A stretch of DNA of 64,000 nt from Allorhizobium paknamense (lineage in GTDB: Bacteria > Pseudomonadota > Alphaproteobacteria > Rhizobiales > Rhizobiaceae), in the NCBI RefSeq assembly GCF_030815125.1, contig NZ_JAUSWH010000011.1:62001-126000 (forward strand), written 5' to 3'. The notes beneath the pieces were generated by a model. The model worked only from the letters and a program-made list of their open reading frames with translations, did no database searches and had not been told where the DNA came from. The position numbers and the translations under genes are program-made. Shown here piece after piece: positions 44,025 through 51,987 of the stretch. How positions within the stretch are numbered: position 1 is the first letter of the stretch; each line of letters starts with the position of its first letter.

Positions 44025-44624
44025 CTACTGCTTTTGCGTGCGAAGCAATAGGAGGTCCAAATCATTGAGGCAGTCAGGAAATACGTCGATGGTTGATGGT
44101 TCGGTCCGGTCGATAGGAAAGAAATCCATCTGCGCTCGATTACCAGGCAAGAGCCGAACGAATACAGGCCGCGTCAAGTCGATCGTCAAGTCCATCAGAG
44201 TGCCGAAATGGAATGTCGTTGGATTTTCCAGTCCGACGCCATGGATTATAGTACCTCCGGCCAATATCTCGACATTTCGCGCGATGAACGGAACCCAGCC
44301 ATCTCTCTCAAAGCTCGTCGGCAAGGTTCGCAATCTAGGCTTGCCTGATGCCGTATATGGCGAATACTGCGGAGGGATGTTTGTGCAAGGATGCTTTGGC
44401 CACGGTGGGCCAAAGGCGTCAAAATAAGCGCCACCACCGGCTTTAAAAGGAATATAGAAAACAGCTTTGCGACACTCTGGACAAGAAGCATTCGGGCCGT
44501 TGAAGTAACTTCGTATGGACTGAGCTTTCCAGCCTTTCCAAACAAAATTTTTGCTTGTGGCGCGCCCACCTTTTCCGAAGTTGCATTGGCAATCATCAGC
44601 GTGGTTGTTCCCATTGCAGGCCAT
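44025..44624 (-). CDS. Zinc-ribbon-like protein with GPPWPKHPC motif
   Basis: 199 aa. Two cysteine clusters: ACNGNNHADDCQC at the start and CPECRKAVFYIPFKAGGGAYFDAFGPPWPKHPC at about 48-80. The second is a pattern seen in scattered bacterial proteins where CP.C..VF...GGR.FFD..GPPWPKHPC recurs (recalled, not searched). The remainder is beta-rich with no enzymatic motif. It lies downstream of the TIGR04141-like gene (106-bp gap) in the minus-strand cargo block. Function unknown. Confidence 0.62.
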   Translation of the reverse strand: MACNGNNHADDCQCNFGKGGRATSKNFVWKGWKAQSIRSYFNGPNASCPECRKAVFYIPFKAGGGAYFDAFGPPWPKHPCTNIPPQYSPYTASGKPRLRTLPTSFERDGWVPFIARNVEILAGGTIIHGVGLENPTTFHFGTLMDLTIDLTRPVFVRLLPGNRAQMDFFPIDRTEPSTIDVFPDCLNDLDLLLLRTQKQ

Positions 44625-44730
44625 ACCCTTAGTCCCTTCCTGAAGGTCTCAGCATCTCAATATGGCTTAAAGCCACCACTGTTTTTCTCGATTTGCGTGA
44701 ATGGATTGTTTGCAGCTTCATGTCGCCGCA

Positions 44731-46317
44731 TCACATCGCCATTACAGGCCCGATCCAAGACAATGCCACACGGTAGTTCATGCGTCGCAGCTGCTTGCTG
44801 ATAGTCGAAAGAGCGACTTTGCTGAAAAACGGCAACGTGGCGTTACCTTCATGAAGTAAGGCATAAACAACCCGATATTGTCCTGGGTCCGGGCGTTCTG
44901 CGGGAACTAGCAGCCCAACATCCGGCATTGCGGCACGTATCTGATCGCGCAGGGCAGGATAGTCGAGAAACGCTTCAGCCGAGACGTGCCCTTGCATGAA
45001 GAGGTGACTGAGGGTCTGCGACCTACTTCTCCGTTTGACGTGGATCAGGTCTCTGTTCGCGGCAAGCAAATCGCAGAACTCGACCCGACCACGTTCCCCC
45101 TCGAACGCCACAAGGTTTTTATCGTAAAGGAATAGATCATTTCTACCTTCGACGGCGCGCTCATTGTAATCACCTTCTCTTTCACCCGGAACATAGGCTG
45201 GCAGGCCTATGTCGATGGCTGGAATAGCGGCAATAGCTTCGTTAATATCGGCAACGAAGTCGTCACGCACCGCGTACCATTCATCTGCTGCGAGGATGTA
45301 AAGGATCCCGTCGATGTGGATTTCAGCGGATAGGCATTTGAAGACTGTCCAGCGATCAAAGAACTGCCCCTCGTCGGATGCAACCCTGACTTTGTCGCCC
45401 TTCAAATGAGTGAGGGTAAGTGGACGCTCGTTGCTAAACAGGCTCAGATAGTCCCCAAGGCGCAGTTCATCATGCCCGTCGCCCCGACCAGACCCCGAAA
45501 ACTTGAAACGATCGATGTTTTGGTAGTCAACGATCTCGGGGGGTGCCATGTGAATGCCATCAATCAAGCCAGCATTCAAACGAGCTAGCAACACATTTTC
45601 GAGCTGCCCTATACGAGCATTGTCTCTAATCGGCGTAATCTTCCCGTACCAGGGGAACGCCTCCTCGAATGCGTTTTCCCCGTAGGACGTTACTATCTGT
45701 AGAGCTTTGTCGTCGATTTGGTGATAGCTCGTGTCGCAGCTTAATTTCAGCCCATCGGCTCCCGTAAGGGTTCCGCCGAAATCCTCTTCTCCCGACTTTC
45801 CGGTAATGGCCTGGAGAATGATCCGGTTCATTTCGATCCCGAAATCGAAGATCTCGCCCGCGCGGCTACTTTGGGAGCGCGTCTGTATAGTCGCGTCCTC
45901 CGGCCGTCTGGTATCTACACTCTTGATGCGCTCCCTGCCCAATCTGTTTAGGGCGACCCTAAGGCCGAACTGGCTTTCAAGCGCTTCAGGTCGAAGGTCT
46001 TGAAAGCCCATTCCAAAGCACAACGCTAGCCAACGGGTTTCTGGCGCCTGATTACCATTTATCGGCAATTCGACATGCACAAAGAGAACCGCCGCAGCCT
46101 GCCCCCCAAATAATCCATTGAAATGCGCACGGTCAGGTTCTGCAAAGAAACTAATCCATCCTGGCGGCGCGCTATAGGCCTGGCCGGCAAAAAGGCGCTT
46201 GTTTGCGGGAGCGTCGTTTAGCTGCTTCTCCTGAAGCTTGTTATTCTCTTTCAATGCATCGGCTGGATCGACAATGTGCTGCTTTAACAGCCGAAACGAG
46301 TACGCCTTCTTTGCCAT
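44731..46317 (-). CDS. TIGR04141/DUF6119-like sporadically distributed protein
   Basis: 528 aa from ATG 46317 (GAGAGGG 6 nt upstream; frame open to 46335). Full-length appearance: MAKKAYSFRLLKQHIVDPADAL..., FVHVELPINGNQAPETRWLALCFGMGFQDL, and the segment FLYDKNLVAFEGERGRVEFCDLLAANRDLIHVKRRSRSQTLSHLFMQG, which I associate with the TIGR04141 (DUF6119) family. These occur sporadically, often on mobile elements and near defence genes; no activity is established that I know of. The 377 bp upstream should hold its promoter. Confidence 0.72.
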   Translation of the reverse strand: MAKKAYSFRLLKQHIVDPADALKENNKLQEKQLNDAPANKRLFAGQAYSAPPGWISFFAEPDRAHFNGLFGGQAAAVLFVHVELPINGNQAPETRWLALCFGMGFQDLRPEALESQFGLRVALNRLGRERIKSVDTRRPEDATIQTRSQSSRAGEIFDFGIEMNRIILQAITGKSGEEDFGGTLTGADGLKLSCDTSYHQIDDKALQIVTSYGENAFEEAFPWYGKITPIRDNARIGQLENVLLARLNAGLIDGIHMAPPEIVDYQNIDRFKFSGSGRGDGHDELRLGDYLSLFSNERPLTLTHLKGDKVRVASDEGQFFDRWTVFKCLSAEIHIDGILYILAADEWYAVRDDFVADINEAIAAIPAIDIGLPAYVPGEREGDYNERAVEGRNDLFLYDKNLVAFEGERGRVEFCDLLAANRDLIHVKRRSRSQTLSHLFMQGHVSAEAFLDYPALRDQIRAAMPDVGLLVPAERPDPGQYRVVYALLHEGNATLPFFSKVALSTISKQLRRMNYRVALSWIGPVMAM

Positions 46318-46694
46318 CTCCACCCTCTCCTGCAAGCCAAGGTAGCGGATAGATTAACTTATCAACCAGAAAACCTTCATGGAAATTTCTGCGCCAAAGG
46401 CAAATTCCCCAAGAATTTGGCTCGAAAGACGCAATAAACCTTCGGCTTAATCACAATAGAGGTAGATGACGCGCAGGCGAATTCGGTTTTATGTAGGAAG
46501 CGCACCAAAGTGGACGCATTGCCGTTCACCTTTGCGGGATTGCTTGCAGGGCGATGTGCCGTAGCTGCGGGCGACCTGCGCTAAGCGCGTCCCTACAATC
46601 CGCCAGTCTCAGGGTAAGTTCTATCGGCAGTTTCGACAAAACATCAAAAAATGTGCATTTCCTTAGGTTCGCCATCTAAAAGGGTTTGTGAGCT
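46318..46694. other. Non-coding gap between TIGR04141-like gene and the helicase-DarT operon
   Basis: 377 bp without a credible gene. It presumably carries the end of the 50524-46695 transcript and the promoter of the 46317 gene; no clear terminator hairpin was identified. Confidence 0.4.
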
Positions 46695-48431
46695 TTAAAA
46701 ACGTTGAAAAACTTCAACAGTTCGTCCATCGGGGTCTAGACAAGTAAGAGACCTTCTACTCCCATTTATCTCTATTTCCGAAGGCATAAGACCTGCACTT
46801 CTTAGGACTTTGAAGCAGTTCCCTAAATCGCTAACTTGGATGTAAACCAGCGTCCCAGATCCACCTTTTTCTTTATTGGGGCTGGGTCTAAGGACCAAAT
46901 GTTCACCCAATTGGATCATCTTCGACGTTTGTCGAACCACTGGCAGACCCAGAAGGCGATGATAAAAGTTTACCGATTGAGCAATATCACTAGCGTACAA
47001 TCCGATTCCAGCGAAAGTTGCCTCCCACGAAGGAGAATTAGGTTCTTCGCTTTTGAAGGCGAACGCTTCCTGATCTTTTTCAGAAGCCGTTTCACGTTTA
47101 GCGCGGATCAGCTTTTTGATGACTATTGTCTGAAAATGAGGTTCCTGCAAGATCCATGACCGGGCCCTCAAGTTTTGACTATTAGTCGTGACCAGATCCA
47201 CCTCACGCGCCACGGAGGGGAAACCGGGTGGCATTTGAATGGGGCGTCCTTTGTCCAGATCCGTCAGTATACTGTCAATATAACGATTATCTACCCACTT
47301 ATACCGCAATTCATTCGGTGCAGCACGTCGCATGCTACGAGCCATGTCAGCTATAAATTCATAGTCTTGAACCTCACGTCCCAGTGAGCCCAACCATTCG
47401 ACGCCATTAATTGCTCCCAACAAGGCTCCCGTCATCGATGCGATCGTGTCGGTATCTGCGCCGCGAGCAAATGCGGCAGCTGTGACGCCTTCCATGGGGC
47501 CGGCAGCATAGCGAGACGCCAGATAGATCGCAGCACTGGCGGCAACTGTCCCTGCACCCAGAATTCTTTTGTCAAAGCATCCGAGGGCCTCCAAGGTGCT
47601 TTGGTCCAAGCTCAACGCACCCGCCTCCAGACTTTCCGTCGCCACCTCAATTTGCGATGCAAAGCTGTCTACTGTTTCCGCCCATGAAGCTTCGAACCCG
47701 TAATCGTTGGCAATCGGTAGCCAATTTGGCCAAACGGCGCTGACCGAGCGCCACACCCCCCAAAGCCCAACGTTTTCTCGAACTGCCCGCAACAAATGAC
47801 CGTATTCCAGCGTCTGGCTATTATGGATGGCGGTCCACAACGCAAACCCGTAGGCGAGGGCACCAATGATCGCGTGCGGATGCCCATGCGTAACAACGCT
47901 GTCTAGAACAATGTCTTCAGCGACCTTATCGAAGGGTTTTCCAAGATTGCTCAAAATATGGGGCGCGATCCTCATTGCTGCGCCGTTTCCGCCCGCCTGA
48001 AAATAACGTTCGCGTTCTGAAGGTCCACTTTCCCAAGGTGGGATGCCCTTGAGCCAGCTACGTGCGGCCCGAAGCGTTGCGCCCCCGCCGCCACGTTCGT
48101 AAGTCAACCAAAGTGGCAATTCAACGGTGGCGAAGTAGTGCCACCAGTCCGATGAGGTAGTCTTTGCTCGAGAAACCGCTAAAATTAGCTGAGTGTCGTC
48201 ACTGTAGCTTCCCGCAGGTATGAGTTCCTCGTGCGGTTGAAATCTGCCGCCTGATCTCTTTACCCAATCACTAAAGCGGAGGGTTCCACCGGCCTTAGAT
48301 GAGGAATTCCGGGCGCGATTTTCGTATGGCCACCCCAACGCGTCGCCAAGGGCAGCGCCAAGGAACACGCCCACTAGCCTCGCATCACTAACTTCTGTCG
48401 AAGGGGTACTCAATCTCTTGTCCTTCGTCAT
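46695..48431 (-). CDS. ADP-ribosylglycohydrolase (DraG/ARH type) fused to a VOC/glyoxalase-like domain
   Basis: 578 aa. N-terminal about 430 residues are an ADP-ribosylhydrolase of the DraG family: GVFLGAALGDALGWPYE (21-37), the metal-binding S77-D78-D79-T80-Q, and the late FARGADTDTIASMTGALLGA (near 325-345), which together build the two-Mg2+ site. From about 467 a VOC-type domain follows (FAGIGLYASDIAQSVNFYHRLLGLPVV...SLTCLDPDGRTVEVFQRF). The ATG abuts the DarT stop (TAGATG) with no gap and no ribosome site of its own, so it depends on translation of DarT. Expected to remove ADP-ribose and act as antitoxin; the VOC part is unexplained. Confidence 0.85.
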   Translation of the reverse strand: MTKDKRLSTPSTEVSDARLVGVFLGAALGDALGWPYENRARNSSSKAGGTLRFSDWVKRSGGRFQPHEELIPAGSYSDDTQLILAVSRAKTTSSDWWHYFATVELPLWLTYERGGGGATLRAARSWLKGIPPWESGPSERERYFQAGGNGAAMRIAPHILSNLGKPFDKVAEDIVLDSVVTHGHPHAIIGALAYGFALWTAIHNSQTLEYGHLLRAVRENVGLWGVWRSVSAVWPNWLPIANDYGFEASWAETVDSFASQIEVATESLEAGALSLDQSTLEALGCFDKRILGAGTVAASAAIYLASRYAAGPMEGVTAAAFARGADTDTIASMTGALLGAINGVEWLGSLGREVQDYEFIADMARSMRRAAPNELRYKWVDNRYIDSILTDLDKGRPIQMPPGFPSVAREVDLVTTNSQNLRARSWILQEPHFQTIVIKKLIRAKRETASEKDQEAFAFKSEEPNSPSWEATFAGIGLYASDIAQSVNFYHRLLGLPVVRQTSKMIQLGEHLVLRPSPNKEKGGSGTLVYIQVSDLGNCFKVLRSAGLMPSEIEINGSRRSLTCLDPDGRTVEVFQRF

Positions 48432-49136
48432 CTACAGCACTGGAGGCGAATATAGCAATTCGCTCTCGGCTGTGCCTCGGGTTATGACCTCGCTTAAGGC
48501 GTACTTATTAAACATTTGGGGTGCGATCACAAACCGGAACTGATCTGGGTTCACACCATTCGTCCGCAAACGCACCCGCTCTGTACGAGCCTGATCCTCG
48601 CTAACTACCGCCACACCAATTATGTCCCTCAAAAGCACGCGATCCTTGATCAGCACTTCCGCTTGTTGATCGGTCGGGCAGCTCGAGAGATGGCTTGCAC
48701 TCCTGATGTAGGTCGCGTTCCTCGTCCCAGTCACGCGCTCAGCGAACATAGTGTTGAACCCCTCAAATCCGCTGGTGATGTGCCGCCCATAGTTAGCAGC
48801 GGCGTTACGCGGGCAAAACAGGGTGTCTTCTTCAGCGAGATAATGCGGCGATATCAGCAGCACCACCCAGTCTAGGAATAGCTTCTCGTTGGCTCTAGCG
48901 CGGTCAAAATACCAGGCGTTGGGGTATTCGATAGAGCAGCAGATATGGGTTGTCTTTTGATCGAGACGTTCTAAGTCTGTCGCCGTATACGCTGCTCGCT
49001 CCTGTTCTTTTAGGCTAGAAGTACTTAGAATGCCGATCTCTCCACCTGCTATGTGCTGGAGATTGCGGCTGGGAGTGAAGTGGCATAGTCGCCGTATCCC
49101 TCTTCCGAATACAGCGTCCGCAATACTCTGGTTCAT
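48432..49136 (-). CDS. DarT-like DNA ADP-ribosyltransferase (DUF4433)
   Basis: 234 aa. DarT hallmarks: N-terminal NAD-site H19-F-T near RRLCHFTPSRNLQHIAGGEIG, a central block SIEYPNAWYFDRARANEKLFLDWVVLLISP, the asparagine-rich loop FCPRNAAANYGRHITSGFEGFNTMFA (the ARTT-like/NAD loop region), and the probable catalytic glutamate E160 in DQQAEVLIKDRVLL. DarT enzymes ADP-ribosylate bases in single-stranded DNA; as part of DarTG they are toxins and block phage replication. Start overlaps the helicase stop as ATGA. No macrodomain DarG lies nearby; the next gene is a DraG-type hydrolase instead. Subfamily and base specificity cannot be told by eye. Confidence 0.85.
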   Translation of the reverse strand: MNQSIADAVFGRGIRRLCHFTPSRNLQHIAGGEIGILSTSSLKEQERAAYTATDLERLDQKTTHICCSIEYPNAWYFDRARANEKLFLDWVVLLISPHYLAEEDTLFCPRNAAANYGRHITSGFEGFNTMFAERVTGTRNATYIRSASHLSSCPTDQQAEVLIKDRVLLRDIIGVAVVSEDQARTERVRLRTNGVNPDQFRFVIAPQMFNKYALSEVITRGTAESELLYSPPVL

Positions 49137-50524
49137 CTTGTAATCTCTGTATAGAGCGAGTTGTTAGGTGGCAGGAGGCTTGAACGCTCACCCTGGAATG
49201 TGATGATGAGGTCGGTTTTTGCACGCGTAACGCCCACATAGAGTAGGCGGCCATCGTTGGCGTCTGCTTCATCTTTTCCGAAATCTGCAACCTGAGCGGG
49301 ATCTGGAAACAAACTATCAGAAAGATAAGGAAGCAGGACAGCGTCGAATTCTAGCCCCTTAGCAGAGTGGTAAGTTCCCAGATAAAGAGCTGGGCCATCG
49401 ATCCAGCTGTTGCCATCTTCTCGTAGGTTGATAGTGGTCCGTGGTAGTGCTTGCCTAAGCCCGTTTTGCTGATTGACAGTTCGCACTAAAACGGCGACTG
49501 ACCGTTGTTTTGCCATCGTCTTGGCTAGCTCGGCGACTAGCTTTGTTTCGTCGGTTTCCGTCTTTACTTTAACAAGAGTAGGCTTTGCGCCTGCCGCTTT
49601 GGGGGCAGTTGGTGCAACCATATCGGCGACATCGCGATAGTAATCCATCTTTGCAACTGCGAGGCCGAGCGCTGCAATTTCGCGAGTATTACGATAATTC
49701 TCGTTGAATTCCCATATCTTCGGAGGGCGTAGTCCGGCAGCTCGCCATGATACGCGCTGCCCATATATCTGCTGAGCAACATCTCCGAAAAAAGTGATGG
49801 TTCCATCGTCTGGGATTGCGCTTGCCAATGAGCGCAGCATTTGTGGAGACAGATCCTGGCCTTCGTCGATCACAATATGTTTGTACAAACGAGGGCGATT
49901 ATCCTTCCGTAGCTCTTCTGTGACCGTAATGCTGATGTCGTCCCAGTCGTAGTGGAAGCCGCGGGCGCTGCGTTTCTCTATGTAGTGATCTCTGACTTGC
50001 CAGACGATCTTTCTGAAGCTTTCGCCGAGTGCCTCGCCGCGGCCTATCCGCTCTGCTTTGAAATACGTGTCTGCATCAGTTATTCCGTTTTTCGCTATCC
50101 AGCCGACTTCGGTATCGAAGAAATTACTGGTCCGCTCGAAAAATGGGTGGGGCTTATATCGAGCCTTCACCTCAGTTACCGCTTGCGCGATTAGTGAACG
50201 ACGCACCGTGGGACTGACAATGGCATTGTAACTCATCAAGCCTCGTGAATTGAGATAGCCGCGAGCAAACAAATGGTAGTGTTCGACTTTTACGTTCCGC
50301 AGCCTCCCTTCGGAGATCTTCCGGATGTATCCGCCGAGCGCTTTGTTAAACGTGAGAAGCAGCACCGGCCCATGTTCGGGCAATTCGGGGTCGGCCAATT
50401 GCGCTGCGCGCAAAATCGCCATTGTTGTTTTGCCACTTCCGGCTGTCCCTAAAATGACTTGGTGGCCTTTGGCTGCTAGGCAAACGACTTCACGTTGTCG
50501 CTCAACGGGTGTGGGAAACGGCAC
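49133..50524 (-). CDS. Superfamily 1 (UvrD/RecB-like) DNA helicase
   Basis: 463 aa, GTG start at 50524. Motifs: Q-motif region TPVERQREVV, Walker A GTAGSGKTTMA (26-36), Ia LLLTFNKALGGYI, II HIVIDEGQDLS (218), III FFGDVAQQIYGQR, IV region FNENYRNTREIA, V TYHSAKGLEFDAVLLPYL, VI RLLYVGVTRAKTDLII. All are intact, so an active ATPase/translocase is expected. Shorter than UvrD (no 2B domain and no nuclease domain visible). First gene of the helicase-DarT-hydrolase operon. It may create or recognise ssDNA for DarT (inference). Confidence 0.9.
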   Translation of the reverse strand: MPFPTPVERQREVVCLAAKGHQVILGTAGSGKTTMAILRAAQLADPELPEHGPVLLLTFNKALGGYIRKISEGRLRNVKVEHYHLFARGYLNSRGLMSYNAIVSPTVRRSLIAQAVTEVKARYKPHPFFERTSNFFDTEVGWIAKNGITDADTYFKAERIGRGEALGESFRKIVWQVRDHYIEKRSARGFHYDWDDISITVTEELRKDNRPRLYKHIVIDEGQDLSPQMLRSLASAIPDDGTITFFGDVAQQIYGQRVSWRAAGLRPPKIWEFNENYRNTREIAALGLAVAKMDYYRDVADMVAPTAPKAAGAKPTLVKVKTETDETKLVAELAKTMAKQRSVAVLVRTVNQQNGLRQALPRTTINLREDGNSWIDGPALYLGTYHSAKGLEFDAVLLPYLSDSLFPDPAQVADFGKDEADANDGRLLYVGVTRAKTDLIITFQGERSSLLPPNNSLYTEITR

Positions 50525-50984
50525 GGCTGTTCAAGACCTCGATACTTTATTTTAAGGCAGGTTCACCGGAATACTGGCCACCGTCAAGCGAGTGATAAGA
50601 TATATCCACTAGATATGGTTGTGCTGAAGCTTGTGGCTCGCGCAGGACCTTTTTTCAGTTTCTTCGGGGGAGTAAGAGAGGCTCAGGTAGGGCATCCCAG
50701 CGCATTGAGATTTCCGATCACTTTTTACAATGTTTTAACGAAGTCACTTTTTATTTAAAAATTCGTAAGCGAGTTCGCGTTATTGAAGCAATGTCATGCC
50801 GTCTTTCCAGTCTCCACGAACCGTTCTAATTTGGCAACGTTGTCAGCATGTAATCGGATAAGACGCAGCGTACCACTGGGAAGAATTAGATGATGTTGTT
50901 CCATGCCTCCTTGTATGCTCAACCAATCGATTTCCTCCGACCCTTTAGTCATTATGGAACACTTGCCCGGCAGCGCTCGATAGA

Positions 50985-51227
50985 TTGTTCGCCCAGAATA
51001 AAGCAGATCGACTTATCCAGTCTGCATGGGTGTATGGTGCGCGGTTCGACGTTTCAAATTTTATCGACGTTGGAGATGTGGGTTGGCCAGGTATTTCGGC
51101 AGTCGCAATTATGCTCCATGACTATTTTAAGAAAATCGGTGATGCTGCCGCGTCAGAGGCTGCATGGAAAAGTGTAACCAGCGAGGCGAGAGAAGCCATA
51201 CGAGCTGTCAAGGATGCCGGAAGTTAA
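50985..51227 (+). CDS. Small uncertain ORF, possible gene remnant
   Basis: 80 aa from a TTG: FAQNKADRLIQSAWVYGARF..., with a protein-like helical tail (SEAAWKSVTSEAREAIRAVKD). The frame is open upstream only to 50949 and lacks an ATG or ribosome site, so it may be the 3' end of a decayed gene. No family recognised. Confidence 0.3.
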   Translation: MFAQNKADRLIQSAWVYGARFDVSNFIDVGDVGWPGISAVAIMLHDYFKKIGDAAASEAAWKSVTSEAREAIRAVKDAGS

Positions 51228-51248
51228 TGCAGTTCGTACGACCTAATA

Positions 51249-51485
51249 ATGCTAAGGAAAAAAGGTGAGCATCACGAAAAACTGATTGCTAAAAAGCTTA
51301 CGGGCTTAATGCAAGAGAGAGGTATAGCTGGTATCTCATATAAAAATGATGTCGAAGATGCTGGCAAGACGTCTTATATTCCATCATTCCCAGTAAAGCC
51401 GACTTTATCGATCAGAATGGACGCTGGTCTAACCAGAGAAGAGGTGGCGGCTAATATTGGGGACGGACTTAACTCTAACGTTTAA
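51249..51485 (+). CDS. Small uncertain ORF near the island's right end
   Basis: 78 aa, MLRKKGEHHEKLIAKKLTGLMQERGIAGISYKN... No ribosome site upstream and no recognised domain. Polar, Lys-rich start. Listed only because nothing else occupies this stretch. Confidence 0.25.
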   Translation: MLRKKGEHHEKLIAKKLTGLMQERGIAGISYKNDVEDAGKTSYIPSFPVKPTLSIRMDAGLTREEVAANIGDGLNSNV

Positions 51486-51600
51486 GGGGGCGGTTCGTAG
51501 CAGGCGCAGCGGCCGCTTTGGCAGGCAGAGAAAGTCGGCGTGAATTGCTCCTCGCCCGCTGCAAAATCATTGCTGAGTAAAAATGGCCATGGGTCGGACA

Positions 51601-51620
51601 CTAGCGCAGTTCTAGCGCAC
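51601..51620 (+). promoter_or_regulatory. Putative integrase arm-type sites, right end
   Basis: CTAGCGCAGTT followed directly by CTAGCGCAC, i.e. two CTAGCGCA words 11 bp apart, 50 bp inside the right attachment repeat and matching the pair at 33587-33606 in sequence, spacing and direction. Confidence 0.6.
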
Positions 51621-51669
51621 AGTGATGTATACGGCCTTTATAACAATGGGTTATCGCATACTTCGGCCA

Positions 51670-51717
51670 ATTGAAAATCCGCGTGTCGGTGGTTCAAATC
51701 CGCCTCCGGGCACCATT
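51670..51717 (+). repeat. Right attachment repeat (attR), partial tRNA-Phe copy
   Basis: 48 bp identical to 33478-33525: anticodon loop to CCA of tRNA-Phe plus TT. Only the 3' part of the tRNA is present, so it is not a functional tRNA gene; it marks the end of the island. Confidence 0.93.
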
Positions 51718-51802
51718 TCGTTTTCAAAGTTTATGATCGGTTTAGCCGAAACTCGCCGTTAGGTCGCATTGGTGGCTGAGGCATGGTTTGCAAGGCTCTC
51801 AA

Positions 51803-51871
51803 GCATGTCGCGCAAAAGTGTGCAGCGGTTTTCCGTTCGGAAATGCGGAAAAACAAAAGCTTAAAGCACGT
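51803..51871. repeat. Short rhizobial palindromic repeat (family B), copy outside the island's right edge
   Basis: Contains GCGGTTTTCCGTTCGGAAATGCG followed by GAAAAACAAAAGCTTAAAGCACG. Shares the GTTCGGAAATGC variant with the copy at 33211 (TTTCCGAACGG) in inverted orientation. Confidence 0.65.
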
Positions 51872-51934
51872 GGCATGATGCTGATAAGCCGCAACATGTT
51901 TTCGCATCCCGTTACTGTGCTTGCCAAGCACATG

Positions 51935-51961
51935 AAAAGCCCGCGGATTGCTCCGCGGGCT
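51935..51961 (-). terminator. Rho-independent terminator of the chemoreceptor gene
   Basis: AGCCCGCGG (51938-51946) pairs with CCGCGGGCT (51953-51961), loop of 6, followed on the minus strand by TTTT. Lies 26 bp past the stop at 51988. Confidence 0.8.
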
Positions 51962-51987
51962 GAAGGCGTTCAAGAGCTGCGCGGTTC

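Larger units (their letters stand above)
50525..51600. other. AT-rich gene-poor segment at the island's right end
   Basis: About 1.1 kb between the helicase start and the right arm sites. The first 460 bp hold the helicase operon's presumed promoter (minus strand) and no supportable gene. Two short plus-strand frames (50985 and 51249) are listed separately with low confidence and may be remnants. Confidence 0.4.
33478..51717. mobile_element. Genomic island integrated in tRNA-Phe
   Basis: About 18.2 kb bounded by 48-bp identical direct repeats, with a tyrosine integrase gene next to the tRNA, matched arm-type repeats inside both ends, and gene content unrelated to the flanking core (yacG on the left, a chemoreceptor on the right). 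Base composition and codon choice are visibly more AT-rich and irregular than the surrounding genes. Contents: integrase; a protein paired with an HTH-ImmA peptidase; a replication-like module with an AAA ATPase and HUH nuclease; a second recombinase; and a minus-strand cargo block ending in the helicase-DarT-ADP-ribosylglycohydrolase operon. No conjugation or virion genes were seen, so transfer, if any, needs a helper. Confidence 0.9.

Noticed and set aside
48432..49136. Calling this a standard DarTG system
   Set aside because: No macrodomain DarG or NADAR protein lies on either side; the adjacent genes are a DraG-type hydrolase and an SF1 helicase.
50495..50758. 87-codon plus-strand frame upstream of the helicase
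   Set aside because: No ribosome site or recognisable domain; it overlaps the helicase 5' region and probably its promoter.
51670..51717. Second tRNA-Phe gene
   Set aside because: Only the 3' part from the anticodon loop onward is present; no acceptor 5' strand or D-arm precedes it. It is the attachment-site copy.
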